Shown here one piece after another: positions 29,252 through 41,858 of a stretch of 64,000 nt of DNA. The position numbers and the translations under genes are program-made. The notes beneath the pieces were generated by a model that searched no databases, was not told the origin of the DNA, and saw only the letters and a program-made list of their open reading frames with translations. Source of the stretch: Lamellibrachia satsuma (taxonomy: Eukaryota; Annelida; Polychaeta; Sabellida; Siboglinidae); NCBI GenBank assembly GCA_033239005.1, contig BSQZ01000010.1:12105001-12169000 (forward strand), given 5' to 3'. Numbering within the stretch: the first letter of the stretch is position 1; each line of letters begins with the position of its first letter.

Positions 29252-32200
29252 TTAACCTCGAATTGGATACCATGGCTCCATCACTTCTTTGTATTTCTTG
29301 GGCACTGCAACAGATGAGAACAGTGCTGTTTCCAGTGGCTGTTTGCATTTGTGAAAGACATCAAATAAAGCAATGTCTTCTGTTGAGTATATGACAAAAA
29401 CACATTTACATTACAAAATGTACACTGGGCAACTAACAGTGTTTCCAATAACGATATCACCACTAGTCCATTTGTTGGTCAGGGCCACTAAAATAAGTGA
29501 GTTCCACACCACTGAGGCCTGTGTGTACTGAGTAAATATGGTCCACTCAGCAAACAAAGGCAGCATGTGCTGATTACGAAGTGGTGAAAACAGGAGGTGA
29601 ATGGAGGCCACTAAAGACACAACATATCGGGAGCTTCACATTGTTAATGTGCTGTATCATAAAGTGTTACAAAACGTACATTAATCATTATAATTATGAA
29701 CATTACTATATACAAAACTTCCAAACTCATAATGTCCTGTGCCCTATTCCAGCTATTTATTACCATAAAAACATGGAACAATTGTTGAATTGGTGTTAAA
29801 AAATGCTATTATATTATCCCTAGTAGCTACAGATTTGTGGTATGTAACAATACATATATATATGCCTATCGGGGTGTTCTAAAAAATTAAACTAAAAATG
29901 CAAATGTAATTTGTAATTAAATTATGGTGTAATTTTAGTCACAATCATAATTAAGCACAACCCTGGTACCCACTGTCCCAATGTTCCTAATTCTCTGGTG
30001 CAGTCGATTCCAGCTAGTAACCAGATTGAAAACTAACCTAACTCTGGGAAGTCATCGGGATGTCGCCGGACATAGTCCATGAGGTACACTTCACGTTCAA
30101 TGATTTTCTCCTGCTTTCGCTGGAACATCAGGTGTCCAATACCATAGCCAATCGCAATTCCAACGGCATATTTTGGCAGTCCTGCAAGAAGGAATATTGT
30201 CACATGCAGTGATGCACACTGGAAACAGAAATGATAGGACAAAATGTCCTGAACCCCTGAAAACAATAAGACACAATGTCCTGACTCCACAACAACAATA
30301 GGACACTCTACCATGAAAGATGCTTGTTGATTTTGGTTGCAGTTGAGCAGTAGTAGTAACTAGTTCAGCATACAGTGTGCAATTCAGTGTAGTTATCTAG
30401 AACAGTACTACTGGTAATGAACAAATTTAATTATTCATTCACATAGAATGACATATTGCAATCAGCACCACTTTTAATGATTTGGCACATTGGTAACACA
30501 TTAGATACTAAAACAGAGAGGCACCAAAAGTTGAGTACCAAGATATTAATAAAAAATTTTTTTAAAGCAGCACCCCTAATGCTTAGTGTGTGTGCATGCA
30601 CGTGTGTTTAGACATGTGCTTCACGTGAAGCCCCTGCACAGCTGCCCATAGCCATAGACTGATATTTCACATCCACTGACATTGCTGGTTGGCGAGGGCG
30701 TCCACGAACAACATTCCCAACTGCCCTAAACAAAGATCTGCAGGAAGTCGCATAACTGAAATCAATGGAAGAACTGGTATACCGAAGGACTTAAGCCAGA
30801 ACATCTTGAAAGTGCCTAGTAACGGAAGTATTTTAAGCACGCCGTGTGGTGAACAGTGACTGCACTTGTTGGAGTTTTGGCGGTAGCAGCACCCGTAGCT
30901 GCTGGTGAATAATTTTTTTTTGGTAAAACAACGCCCCTAATGATTAGTAACCGAAGTACTTTGCATTTTAAAAATGTATGTTATTGCTGAAGTGCCTACT
31001 TCAGGGACAGAAATAGACGATGCATTAGCATGAATTGCCGATGCAGCCGAATAGTGAGAAGACGAGCTAGCGAATGAACTGCGGAGTTCAGTAAAAGTTG
31101 TTCTTAATGTCAACAGTGACAAAAAAGATAGGACACATGACCGCCCGATGATAATTTTATTGCCACATCGATAGGACATTTTCAAGTCCAACATGCATCA
31201 AAGCACCAGTCAGTGTTGTTTCTACGATTTAGCAATGATAACTTCATACCACAGCGTGGATGAGTCCATGGTATTTCCCTGCTTTTGTATATAGTGAAGC
31301 CTTTCACGTTTTCTGTAGCCAGATTGACGACGAATATTTTCATAAAATGCAGCATTGCCACTACTCTCACATCTGCTCTTCAAAGGAACATACACTGAAC
31401 GTCATATATGGCATAATGAATTAAGGGTAATTCCCTAAATTGGCGACATGAATCGGTACCTGAGAGAAAATTTAGAGAAATAGCTAGGCAACATGGTTTG
31501 AGTGGGTCCCAGATGGTTCAGCCCATGCCGACGGATGGTTTGCCCGAGTCGTTTCGGCCCATGCAGATGTTACTGAATTATGCTATGGTTGATTTGACCC
31601 ACGCTAGTAGCGGAACTTTAAGCGGTGGAATTATAACAATAATAGTTTTGGCCCACGCCACGGCCTGATTCAGGAAAAGGAAATTATGATGGCACACATA
31701 AACATACGCACATGATAATACTGTAATAATAATACATAATTATTAGAGAGCACTATCCACCAAATATCGGAAAGCTATAAAAATGTATGCTTGTGTATAC
31801 ATATATATATATATATACACACACACATTGGTAATATGGTATACCAAATTATTTTTCTATATTTTTGTGTTTAATAAACCAATTTAATTCTTAATGCATC
31901 TGTAAGTTTTTCAAGATGAGTTAGAATTAATTAATTAGAATATTTGTTCGAAAACGCTAATAAATTAGTAGGTAAGACTTTGCAAATAGTCAAAAATAAT
32001 GAAAGTAATATTAAATAAGGTCCACGAAGCCCATTTCCCAGTTAGGATACGATAGTTGTTTTGGCTAGCGGACACCGTTGCATACATGGTTGATTCGGCC
32101 CATGTGAGCGAGAACTCTTCACAGGTCACCGATTGCAAAAACGGTTAGTTCAGTCATGGCCAAATCTGTTATAGGCCAACAAATCCGACACTTGTTTGAG

Positions 32201-32665
32201 TAGAGAAGTGTCGAAGGAACCACAGGCATTACATTTGTGGCGCTTCAGCAGCTGATAGTAAGTTGGGTTCAATTATAACTGTCATTTACAAAAGATTTAA
32301 ATGACAGGGCAAGAAACAGACATTAAATAATCGAAATAGTCAGAGCATGGGCGATAATATGGCACTGCACCAATATGCACGTTTCGTTCATCCAGCCGAA
32401 AACCTTGGGAACCAAAGTGTGACGATAAGTGAGAAATTACTGTTTCTCCTACATCCGAGAATTTCATTAAATTAACGTGCACCCATAAACCATACAACAA
32501 ATAATTACCGTCTCCTGAATTAAAACTATGTCAAAACTGAGGGTTCTGGGCCGCCATTTTCTTACCAGAAACTAGAGGTCGGTTGTTTCTCATATGTATT
32601 AACGCGACGCATGCACCCCCAATTACTGCCATGTATCCTTCTTCCCAATGTGGCCGTATACGCAT
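29252..32665 (-). CDS. NDUFC2: NADH:ubiquinone oxidoreductase subunit C2 (complex I accessory subunit)
   Basis: Three minus-strand exons join in phase: 32665-32566, 30181-30038 and 29304-29252. The product (98 residues from ATG 32665) has NNRPLVSGLPKYAVGIAIGY across junction 1, matching the RRP-SG-hydrophobic core of NDUFC2. It ends in VRRHPDDFPEL and then PKKYKEVMEPWYPIRG, matching the family's HPEDFPE and K-YGE-PIR terminus. Two short membrane helices (about residues 11-24 and 37-53) fit the subunit's place in the inner mitochondrial membrane arm. The donors (CTG|GTAAGA, TAG|GTTAGT) and acceptors (CTTGCAG, TGTTGCAG) are good. Without splicing the second exon would stop at 30033. The 5' end is uncertain: the frame stays open above 32665, and an upstream exon could add residues, since the family is usually 110-120 long. 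Confidence 0.88.
31500..32170. repeat. Degenerate GGTT-x-GGCCCATG recurrence in NDUFC2 intron 1
   Basis: Motifs such as GGTTCAGCCCATGC, GTTTCGGCCCATGC, TTTTGGCCCACGCC and GATTCGGCCCATGT recur at irregular spacing (31511, 31546, 31649, 32094). It may be a decayed tandem array. Confidence 0.3.
32548..32562 (-). promoter_or_regulatory. YY1-like motif in the 5' end of NDUFC2 intron 1
   Basis: On the minus strand AAAATGGCGGCCC follows the first donor directly. YY1 sites just downstream of the start site are common in housekeeping and mitochondrial genes. This supports 32566-32665 lying near the transcription start. By-eye match only. Confidence 0.35.
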
Positions 32666-32829
32666 CTTTGTGTGTGGATTATACGAGTACTTTGTAAAAA
32701 GGATCACCACACTTGATCGTCCTAACACCACCGGCCAAAGGCAAAGGACGTGTTTAATCACAATAGTAGTGGAACGCACTGACTATTTGTTCCCACCTTT
32801 AATGTTTGGGGCCCCTCGAAGAGGATGAA

Positions 32830-35050
32830 AAGGCAAGCACTATGGGATTGTGATCAAGACGCTTTTACACCTTTCCCAAGCATTGACAGACGTGAATCGA
32901 TGATCGCTTCAAACTTCAAAAGTGTTCTGTGTATTTTCTATATTGATTAGTATTTAAATTTTCAAATACCTGGTACTTTCAAATTCGCGTCGGCAGTGAA
33001 ACCACTTCTGCGAAATTCCTTTCATGAAACAGCGCCGAAACGACCAAACTTCGCTGCCAAAAAGATCAAATTGTCCCTCCGTCGAGACCAAGAAAGTTTG
33101 GTCGCGTCTTCTAGCCGAAGCGGTACCGCTGCCGAAGTGTACAGTTTTTTAGCCACTATTTTAGTTTGTCACATTTCCTGTAGATGGCGCAATAATCAGA
33201 ATCGATTGTTTTGTTTTTATTTCTTTAATGCTCGCAATAACATTACTACGATTGCGCAGGTAATAAAGCGGCTGTTATGAATATCATTTAATCATGCTGA
33301 TGTTTGCTGAGGATACCGTAATATATCGAAACAAATAACTTGCATACCGCCAGGCGTTAAGGACCTTGCATTAAATGTCAGTGAGCGATAACACCATATT
33401 TTTATCAGCCATTTGGCGCGTTGGCCCTTTGCCATAAGTTAATATACTCTAAACAGCCTTATACCCACTAACGGATCTAGGATCTCGCAAAACCAAATGG
33501 GCAAACGTAGGCTTAGCCACCCATCAATTTACCATGCTACTCTGTAGTGGTGCAATAGATTACAGACAAAAACAAATCGAACATTTAACTTTTTTAGGCA
33601 CTAATTCTAGAGAATGAAATGGAAAGTGATCCACTCCTGTGTTAGCTCAAGACAGAGCTGTTTGGAATTAAATGTCATAAGTCAAGTCATAAGTTTGAGG
33701 CAAAGGGGGGCATGCCCACGGCCCAGTGCTCCCCCCAAATACACCGCTGCTTATACCCAGAACTAATTCAGAAGTTCGTTTATGTCAGTGGGTTACTGAT
33801 AAATACCACCAGTTCTGTTAGACAGTTAAACATTTGGCCTCTGCCAGGACTGTGTCAGTTGGAAATTTTTTTTTACTTACCCATGGCCTACTGTGGATAA
33901 CCCCCTACCATGCCCCTGGCATAGTAGCAATGCCGGAGCTCGTTAGGCGGCGCTAGTTGTGCTATGATCGGCAAGTCGACCAAAACGTGTCCCCAGAGAG
34001 GCCCGTTTACAGGGGGTGCCTTTAACGGTCCATAGCAACTGACATAGACCACCCATGATAAAAGTGTGCATATGCCTGTAAAGCTGAATAAACGTTCTTT
34101 ACTCTGATGTACACCCTGTTTTATCTCTTTAGGTGAAAGTATTTTGTTTTTTAAGGTGAAAATTTCACGATTCTCGCAAATCCGGGATTCACCTTGATTC
34201 ACGAAAAAAACAATTGTATGTCTTTTATTGGTCATTTATTAACACAAAAATATTTTTTTTGATTTTGGCTAGGTCTGGCTAGTAATGTACTGTACAACTA
34301 AAACAACCCCCTGTCACTATCCACTGACGCCAAGAACGTTAGGTGGTGCCACACATGTCAGAATAATAAATTACGCGATGTCCTAGCCCGCTGCTGTTTC
34401 AAGTTCGTCTTTCTCGTCGTAGTTGTTTAAAGTTCATAAATATCCATTCTTCAAGTACGTGTGTAAGTAATAATTGATCTATCTAACTATATTATCGTGC
34501 AGCAGTGTATGTTTGAAGTTCTGGAGGGTGTTTTGCTAATTTTGGCGGGAGATAAAACATGTAAACAAACTAGCAAAGTGACGGCGTGACTGACCTGTCA
34601 AACGATGTCCCAGCAGACAAGACGAAGAAAGGCATCCATTACTCACATTAAGCTCAAAGCTGACAGTCTTACACTTGGAATGTTAATATGATTTACACTG
34701 TGCTTTCTGATTGTTTTTCATTATAAGTACTATCATAACTGGGGATACGACTTGTACGACTATATAATGACTAGACTAGTATTATAATTAGTAGTAATGT
34801 AAATATTTGTTTATGCCAAATTGATCTATTTTGGATATGATGATGGCCTAGATGATGGGTGAAGGTGTATGAAACTCTAAAATGATTTACAACTGATAGT
34901 TGGTATGCAATATTGTGTCAGAATAGTTATTTACTCAACGATCCACACATATTGATATGATATACTTGTAATGACATACACATTTATAGTAGTTGTTTCT
35001 TATTTTAAGTACTAATACACCCAGATAATGCAATAAGTATGACAATAAAA
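32830..35050. other. Intergenic; NDUFC2 5' flank then unannotated DNA
   Basis: 33000-33200 is GC-richer and probably holds the NDUFC2 promoter; a possible non-coding or coding upstream exon ends at a CAG|GTATTTG donor near 32970 (minus). The rest has no supported exon. TAGATGGCGC at 33181 is CTCF/YY1-like. Confidence 0.4.
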
Positions 35051-35054
35051 GCTT

Positions 35055-36707
35055 ACATTTCATCCTACATGATACAGCTGTGAAAAGGCTTCTGTCAAAA
35101 TCTGCATAATAGTTCGCAGTTAAAACTTTGTAAACAATATTTTCATATACATAATAATGCTGATGACCTATACATGTCAATCATGCTTAGAAATAGACAC
35201 CAAGTTTTAAAATGTCTCTGTAGGGTATATATTGTATTTTTACCAACTGCCCCTGTATAAATGTGCAACATAAGTAAAAAATAGCACTGTTTACAGTTTT
35301 CTTGCAACCAAAATAATGGATGCACTGGTGTGAATGACTCCCACACAGGTTGAGAACATTTAGTACTTCCACAATATGTAAAAAAATGACATTAACATTA
35401 ATATTAGTATTTTTTTTAAGTCAGGTACACTTTTTTAATCAAAATAGAAAAAACGTGTTTTGGAAATGTTGACGGGGGTGTCTTTAAAGTGCTCTAACAT
35501 AAAAACTAATTAACCTACAGCCACACAACTGATTCCATGATGCATCTTAATAATATATCTTTCCAATGATCGTCATCCTACATGATACACATGTCAAATA
35601 TTCATCTTGCATCAGCATGTCTTCAGCTGTGAACATTCTTCTGTAAAGATACATAAAAGTTTGCAGTTTAAAAAAATCTTGTAAAAAATATTGTTCACAT
35701 ATATAATAATGCTAATGACCTATACATGTCAAACATGCTTAGAAGTAGACACTGAGTTAAAACAAATGTCTCTGTATGGTATATACTGTGTTTTTTACTT
35801 TTTATCAACTGCCCCTGTGTAAATGTGCAACATAAGTGAAAAATAGCACTGTTTACAGCTCTCTTGCAGCCAAAATAATGGATGCACTGGTATAAATGAC
35901 CCCCACACAGGTTGAGAACATTTAGTACCTCCACAATATGTAAAAAAAATTACATTAACAGTAATATTAGTATTTTATTTAGGCAAGATACACTTTTTTG
36001 ATCAAAATAGAAAAAAACGTGTTTTGAAAACGTTGATGGGGGTGTCTTTAAAGTGCTCTAACATGAAAACTAATTAACCTACAGCCATACAACAGATACC
36101 ATGGTGTATCTTAATAACAGACCTTTCCAATGATGTTCATTCTACATGACACACATGTAAAATATTCATCTGGCATCAGCATGTCTTCAGCTGTGAAAAG
36201 GCTGCTGTAAAAGTGTACATAATAGTTTCCAGTTAAAAATTCTTGTAACAAATATTTTTTATATAAATAACAATGCTAATAACCTACACATGTCAAACAT
36301 GCTTAGAAGTAGACACTGAGTTTTAAAAAATGTCTCTGCAGGGTATATACTGTGTTTTTTTTACGTTTTACCAACTGCCCCTGTAAAAATGTGCAAAATA
36401 AGTGAAAAATAGCACTGTTTACACCTCTCTTGCAACAAAAATAATGGATACACTGGTATGAATGACCCCCACACAGGTTGAGAACATCGAGTACTTCTAC
36501 AATATATCAAAAAAATTACATTAATATTAATATTAGTAGATTTTTTAGGCCAGGTACACTTTTTTGATCAAAATAGAAAAAAACGTGTTTTGAAAACGTT
36601 GACGGGGGGTGTCTTTAAAGTGCTCTAACATGAAAACTAATTAATATACAGGCATACAAATGATATCATGATGTATCTTAATAACATACCTTTCCAATGA
36701 TGTATAA
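35055..36707. repeat. Long tandem repeat, about 565-bp unit, 3 copies
   Basis: The landmark TACACTTTTTT followed by ATCAAAATAGAAAAAA recurs at 35426, 35989 and 36555. CAACTGCCCCTGT, the GTGTTTTG block and CCTACAGCCA recur with it. Copy 1 lacks about 45 bp around the CATGTCTTCAGC segment. A minus-strand frame (EVLNVLNLCG) is open in copies 1 and 2 but broken in copy 3 and not conserved at protein level, so it is not treated as coding. Confidence 0.92.
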
Positions 36708-36778
36708 TACTTTGTAATAAATTAATTATCTCAAAATGGTCCAGCATAGCTAGGCATAGTACACACCAGGTGTATGTA

Positions 36779-36782
<4 letters not shown>

Positions 36783-36871
<89 letters not shown>
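36783..36871. repeat. (TA)n microsatellite
   Basis: About 44 TA units just after the 565-bp array. Confidence 0.97.
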
Positions 36872-36877
<6 letters not shown>

Positions 36878-36959
36878 CAGGTTTACTTGTGCATGCGTTC
36901 ACCATGAACGAAAACGGCAAGTAAAAATGGCAACCAGTAAAAAACATATGACATAAAAG

Positions 36960-37494
36960 TTGCTTCAGTCAGAATTGTTTTTACCAAATCACTGGAATAC
37001 ATGATATAAAAATTAATAGACAAGTTATAAACCTTATCAAATACTTATCAGCTATCATATGTAACTAAAGAACATATTTATCTAAAATTGGCTAATTGTA
37101 AAATAACAAATATATAATATTAATATTATAGTAAAAAAATATATTAAAACATTGATTACTTAAAATTAATAAATAATTAAATAAATAACAATAATGATTA
37201 AATAAATAATTATAGTAATTAAATAAATAATTATAATAAATACATAACTGAAAAACATAGCTAAAATAAACATTTGTCCAATAAAATCCAGATGGAAATA
37301 TTTAAACTGTATTAATATTTGAATATTTGACATGTATTATGTTACATACTATAATTTCTTTTGAACAACATCTTAGATAAAAATAACCATGTAAATATTT
37401 GACGATTTGGCATGTGTATGTTGCAGACCATCATTTCCTTGTCATTCCCACAAGATGGAAAAATGAACTAAAAATTAATTGTATTATATAAAAC
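36960..37494. other. AT-rich 5' flank of PAGR1
   Basis: ATAAATAATTA-type low-complexity sequence (37130-37260). The promoter must lie here or in an upstream non-coding exon; no strong motif is seen. Confidence 0.4.
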
Positions 37495-39421
37495 ATGGAA
37501 AAAGAACCAGAAGCTGACGAGGACTGGTTGGCTGAATGCAGTGATGAGGAGTTATACAACTACAGGTATGATTTGGTATTCATTCTGGCTTTCTACTAGA
37601 ATAACTTTAATTATTAAGGTTACTAATTAATTAATACCTTTTCTGTGTTTTTATCATTCTCAACAATTATCTTACTTTTAAAATATAAAAATTGCTTTAA
37701 TTCCTAAAACAAAGATATTATGATTATTTTGCAAAAGGCTTAAGAACAGTTTCTTTGTCCTTTTACCATTTTAGTTACAATCATTCCCTGCAATTCTCTA
37801 GGAAGGATGTCATTGACTACAAAACATTCTACGGCATTGTATGCAACAGACTTTGGGTCAAATCATATCATCATTGACAAACTGAAATTGTTCACCAGTT
37901 GTTTTTTTTTCAACATACTTAGAATCAGACTGTGTGTTGCAGTGGAGAGAAGGGGTTATGGCAACTCTCCCCACCTGATATCCTGCACCTGTATGAGAAG
38001 CTGTTGAAGGGTGAGACCCTGGAACTGGAGTGGAAGTGTGGAGAACGTCGATCACCCTCGCCAGAGCAGGTGAAAGTGGAGGAGGAAGTAGTTCCGGTTG
38101 TGGAAGAGAAACCAGAGGAGGTCAAGTGAGTGGTTTTATTGAAATGTATGCGATGCTTCACCTTCTGAACATAATGCTGTGATTAAACACAGAGAAAGTA
38201 TGATGATGTATGTGCATTTGTTTGCGTGTGTGTACTCCCTCACTCAATCTTATGGGCGTGCATGCACATGCATGCACATTATTTGTATTTTTATAAATAT
38301 AATACTGTGGACATTCTGGTTAGAGATGCAATGGAACCGACGTTTTCTAATGCAACTTATGAAAATGCCCTTGCAGCATTTGTACATTTACAGATCTGAT
38401 CCTGAAGACCCTTCTCATTTACATAAAGAAAACATGTCATTCTTGTTTCTCACGTGTTTTAAAGGTGCCTCCAATTGATATGTTATCCTGTTTGTGATTC
38501 AGAGTAAGTGTGCCTGAGTTTGACTTTGATGAGGTGATGGAAGAAGAAAGCATCATCACACCCAGACGAACACCTGGTGAGGACTTTACTGGCATCTTCC
38601 TTATAGCGACTCTACATTTATATCTATATTGTTAACAGGAAAATACATTCGGTATATATAATCCAGTGGGCATTAGGTGCTGGGGGGAAACCGCTAAAGA
38701 AAGAAATAAAAATAGTAATTGTTGAAACGGCGAGTCATACCGAGTGACGTGGCTATGAATGCTGTCTATGGAGTTTCCAGTTATTTACACTAATAGTAAA
38801 TGTTTTTCTACTCTGCATTAAAACTGGAAGATGAATCTCAAGTGGACATTTCATAGCTTAGGGGATTCTAGCCAGCAACTGTGCGTGGAAAGAAACTATA
38901 TTTGAACACATCGGGTTGTTATATTTTTCTGTAGTGCACATTTACAATATTGTATTTTCAATATATAATTGGTTTAGAAGGAATAACTGAATTGAGCATC
39001 ATACAACTCATATTTATGTCGAAGCATTTAAACGATATTTGTTAATGAAGAACTCTGAAATGATTGTTGTTGACTTGTGGCTAGAATCACTCATAGTTGT
39101 ATTTGTTAAATAAGTGAAATGCTATTTGTAGTTGGCCCAGCGTATTGCCCTACGACGCTGTCGCTTACTCCAAGGTGCATAGAACTGTGTCTTGTACATA
39201 TCAAACGTATTGTTCTTTTCTATTCGTAACGTTTATACCGTGCTGTGGCGCCCGGTTTGTTTATAGGCAGCGCAAAGGCACCGCGCAGTGCGCAGAGACG
39301 GGTTGCAAACATGGACAAGATAATGGGGGACATTATGCGCCGCCGGAAAATTGACAACAAAGACAGAAACGCAGGCACGGCACATCGACCCGGGTTAAAG
39401 ATGTCGCCAAAGAAGATCTAA
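37495..39421 (+). CDS. PAGR1: PAXIP1-associated glutamate-rich protein 1 (PA1) homologue
   Basis: Four exons (37495-37565, 37943-38125, 38503-38576, 39267-39421) join in phase to 160 residues. Family blocks appear in order: DWLAECSDEEL (10-20), LWQLSPPDILHLYEKLLKGE (29-48) then TLELEW, the acidic linker, PEFDFDEV (89-96), ITPRRTPG (103-110) and a basic helix QRRVANMDKIMGDIMRRRK (119-137). In vertebrates PAGR1 binds PTIP and belongs to the KMT2C/KMT2D H3K4 methyltransferase complexes in the nucleus. The human protein is about 254 residues; the extra length is mainly an N-terminal extension that this copy lacks, and its C-tail (KMSPKKI) is also short. The ATG context (AAACATGG) is good. A downstream AATAAA is at 40218. 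The next gene on the same strand is CRAMP1. Confidence 0.88.
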
Positions 39422-41700
39422 TTGTGTGCCGTGATGGCAGTGTAGAAACAGTCGCAAAGGACTTGAACAAAGCTATGTTAAGTTTTAGTGTACAAGTGTC
39501 TAAACTAAGACAATTAATGGAGTGCTCGGAAACAATAAGGAGTAGTTTTGTACGCTGGTTGCAAACAGTCAGTGTCAGACTACAATAGTCGTGGATCAGC
39601 AGCGTTCAAACGGGATTGTTTCAGACGGAATTGTCGGCCACAGCTATGGCTACTTGTAGGTGTACACTGTACACCCATGGTCGCCGATTAACTTCGGCAC
39701 ATGCTGGCCCTCTGATCGTTTCAACTATGTTAGCGCAGGCAATGGAGTCTTCCTTCACACAGTCTTGTGAACTGATTTGCACGCCTGATCCTACTGCCAA
39801 TGATTCCCCAATGTGTTGTTGGACCGCGCTGGATTTACGTCACCCGTCTTGTCACAGACTGACTGCAACGTAGCCGATATCGTGGAATATTATATTATAG
39901 TAGCCACATAGTACAACCAGTCAACTACATACCATTATACTGCAAAAAAATTGAAACTGGTTTAGACTGTAACCTGAAAGAAACGCCAGTACTTGACGTC
40001 GTTATGTGTGGCCTCTATTAATCGGGCTCCTTGGTGTGGTGCCACTCTTTGTCGCTCTCACGAGAGCCTGGTATTGTATACCGTATTTCATTGTTAGGTA
40101 AATCCCTGACAGTTCTACGGAATTTTGGTAACCAATAATATTGACTATTATACTACCTCATCAGTTATCAGTAATGTTTTAATATTGGCAACTCGCACAA
40201 AAAAATGAAACGGAATCAATAAATTAGTTCACACTGGGTTCGTTTTATTTTCTGTACGAATAAAGCAGGTTTTGTACGCAATATCCTTTGTTGAGTGATT
40301 ATGCCACATGACAATCCAAGTGCTAACATTTTGGTTCGATTCCCATAAGACAACCGTGTTTTCGTATTCTTATAATAGGGTACTTTATAAATTAATTAAA
40401 CTGAACGGTTGAGCCATCTGACAGTAACAGTGAAACTATGCATTGCAATCGGGTTAATTCATTTTGGCGCTATATTTATGTTCTTTGACGAGACCAGGCA
40501 GAAACGTCATGACGTGACGTCATGGCACTGAGTAACTGGGACGACACGGCAAAAAACATTGTATCAGTTACTTTTCATATCCCAATTATCCGACAGAGAT
40601 CTCGCCTGTAATGACTTTACCTACCTTTACCAAGTTAAGTTTTGTTTTATGAACTGCAACATGATATCTCGTTTGTGCAACTTTTATATGTACTTTTTGG
40701 TGTGAAATCATCAGACAAACTATTACATTATTTAATGCTTTTTTCAAGCATTAAGTGAAATAAAAATCGAAATGCTGAAGAAAAAAAATTTGGATATCCG
40801 CTGTTTTGGTCCTCATCATATCTAACGACTGAAGTCAATTCTTTGGATGATTTGAACAAAAATAGGCACTTTTTAGTAAACAGGCTGCGCACATTACTTG
40901 CACTAGTCACACATTACACATCTGAATATAAATGAACCGGATTCGCGATGGGATGAACCATACGAGGAAGCAGCTAGAAGCACTTGGTAAATCACACCAC
41001 CTCCTATTTTACCTAAATGGTTTGGAGGTTGGGTGGCCGGCTTACAAATTCCTTCCATGGCTGACCCACCGTCTTCAACAACAATTTTCAAAGTCGGATA
41101 TTGTTTCTATCTAAAGAAAATGACTGGCTGATGGCTGACGGTGCCCTTTTTAATAAATCGATGTGCCATTTCGTGAAAAGTAAAACTGAAAAAAAAGTGT
41201 TTTATTGTTTGTTGAAACAATTTGCATTCAGTTGCGCGTGCGGTCAAATGGGGGGGGGTTAGGTAATGGAAACGAGTGAAGTTCTAGGGACATCGCTGTG
41301 GTTACATCACAGGTACAGGTTCATAATTACGACATTTCCCGACATGCTGCGCGCTGTCCAAGCTTCCGTTGTCTGGTCTGGCGGAAGTGGGCTGAAACAC
41401 TTACTGCATGCCGGCCGCATGCCACTGTGTAGAATTGCGTAACGTATCGCGGGGGGGGGGATCTACGCGCACTGCACGTATATGTAGACCTATATTATAT
41501 GTTTACATTTAGGTTCCGCCGTTGTATCGCCATAGCTCTCATTACATCCGGTACGAAATTGGCCGTGGCAGCGCTGATCGACGCCCCCGATTAAGGGTGC
41601 ATTACTTGGGTCGACCAAGATGTCCGGACTTTCTCCAGTGTCATTATGTTTGTGATGTTGGAGAGTCTGTAGACGTCCATTCGGATGGATGTGGAGACCA
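39422..41700. other. PAGR1 3' flank and intergenic DNA
   Basis: Contains AATAAA at 40218, a CRE (TGACGTCA, 40515-40522) inside a nested palindromic patch, a family A copy (40650-40745) and a GC-richer stretch at 41330-41720 with poly-G runs. No exon is supported. Confidence 0.45.
40650..40745 (+). repeat. Dispersed repeat family A, copy
   Basis: Shares the TTTGTGCAA, GTGAAATCATC and GACAAAC order with the copies at 0.8, 50.2 and 51.5 kb. Confidence 0.45.
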
Positions 41701-41708
41701 TGTGACAA

Positions 41709-41858
41709 AAATGGCTGCACCAAGATGTGGTTAATGTTAACACGTTTGGACGGTCAAGATGTTAGAATAGATATGAAAATGGCTGCTCCAAGTTGTGGTT
41801 CACGTAAACACGTTTGGACGGTCAAGATGTTAGAATAGATATGATTAATTTATTTATA
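41709..41858 (+). repeat. Dispersed repeat family B, two tandem copies of about 73 bp
   Basis: Each copy contains AAAATGGCTGC, TGTGGTT, ACACGTTTGGACGGTCAAGA and TGTTAGAATAGATATG. The same blocks recur at 49.04 and 54.37 kb. Confidence 0.7.

Noticed and set aside
30560..31200. Transposase remnant (GRPRQPAMS-like minus frame)
   Set aside because: Short resemblance only; no catalytic motif, TIR or target duplication could be identified.
32996..33280. 94-codon plus-strand ORF as a gene
   Set aside because: Overlaps the likely NDUFC2 promoter, has no family similarity, and its length is within chance.
35158..35195. Hammerhead ribozyme (CTGATGA ... GAAA)
   Set aside because: The core words occur but no stem II pairing or flanking helices can be drawn.
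35187..35934. Duplicated small gene (EVLNVLNLCG ORFs)
   Set aside because: Frame is lost in the third tandem copy and substitutions are not protein-conservative.
39145..39354. 69-codon plus ORF MPYDAVAYSK as a separate gene
   Set aside because: It overlaps PAGR1 exon 4 in another frame; the PAGR1 frame is the conserved one.
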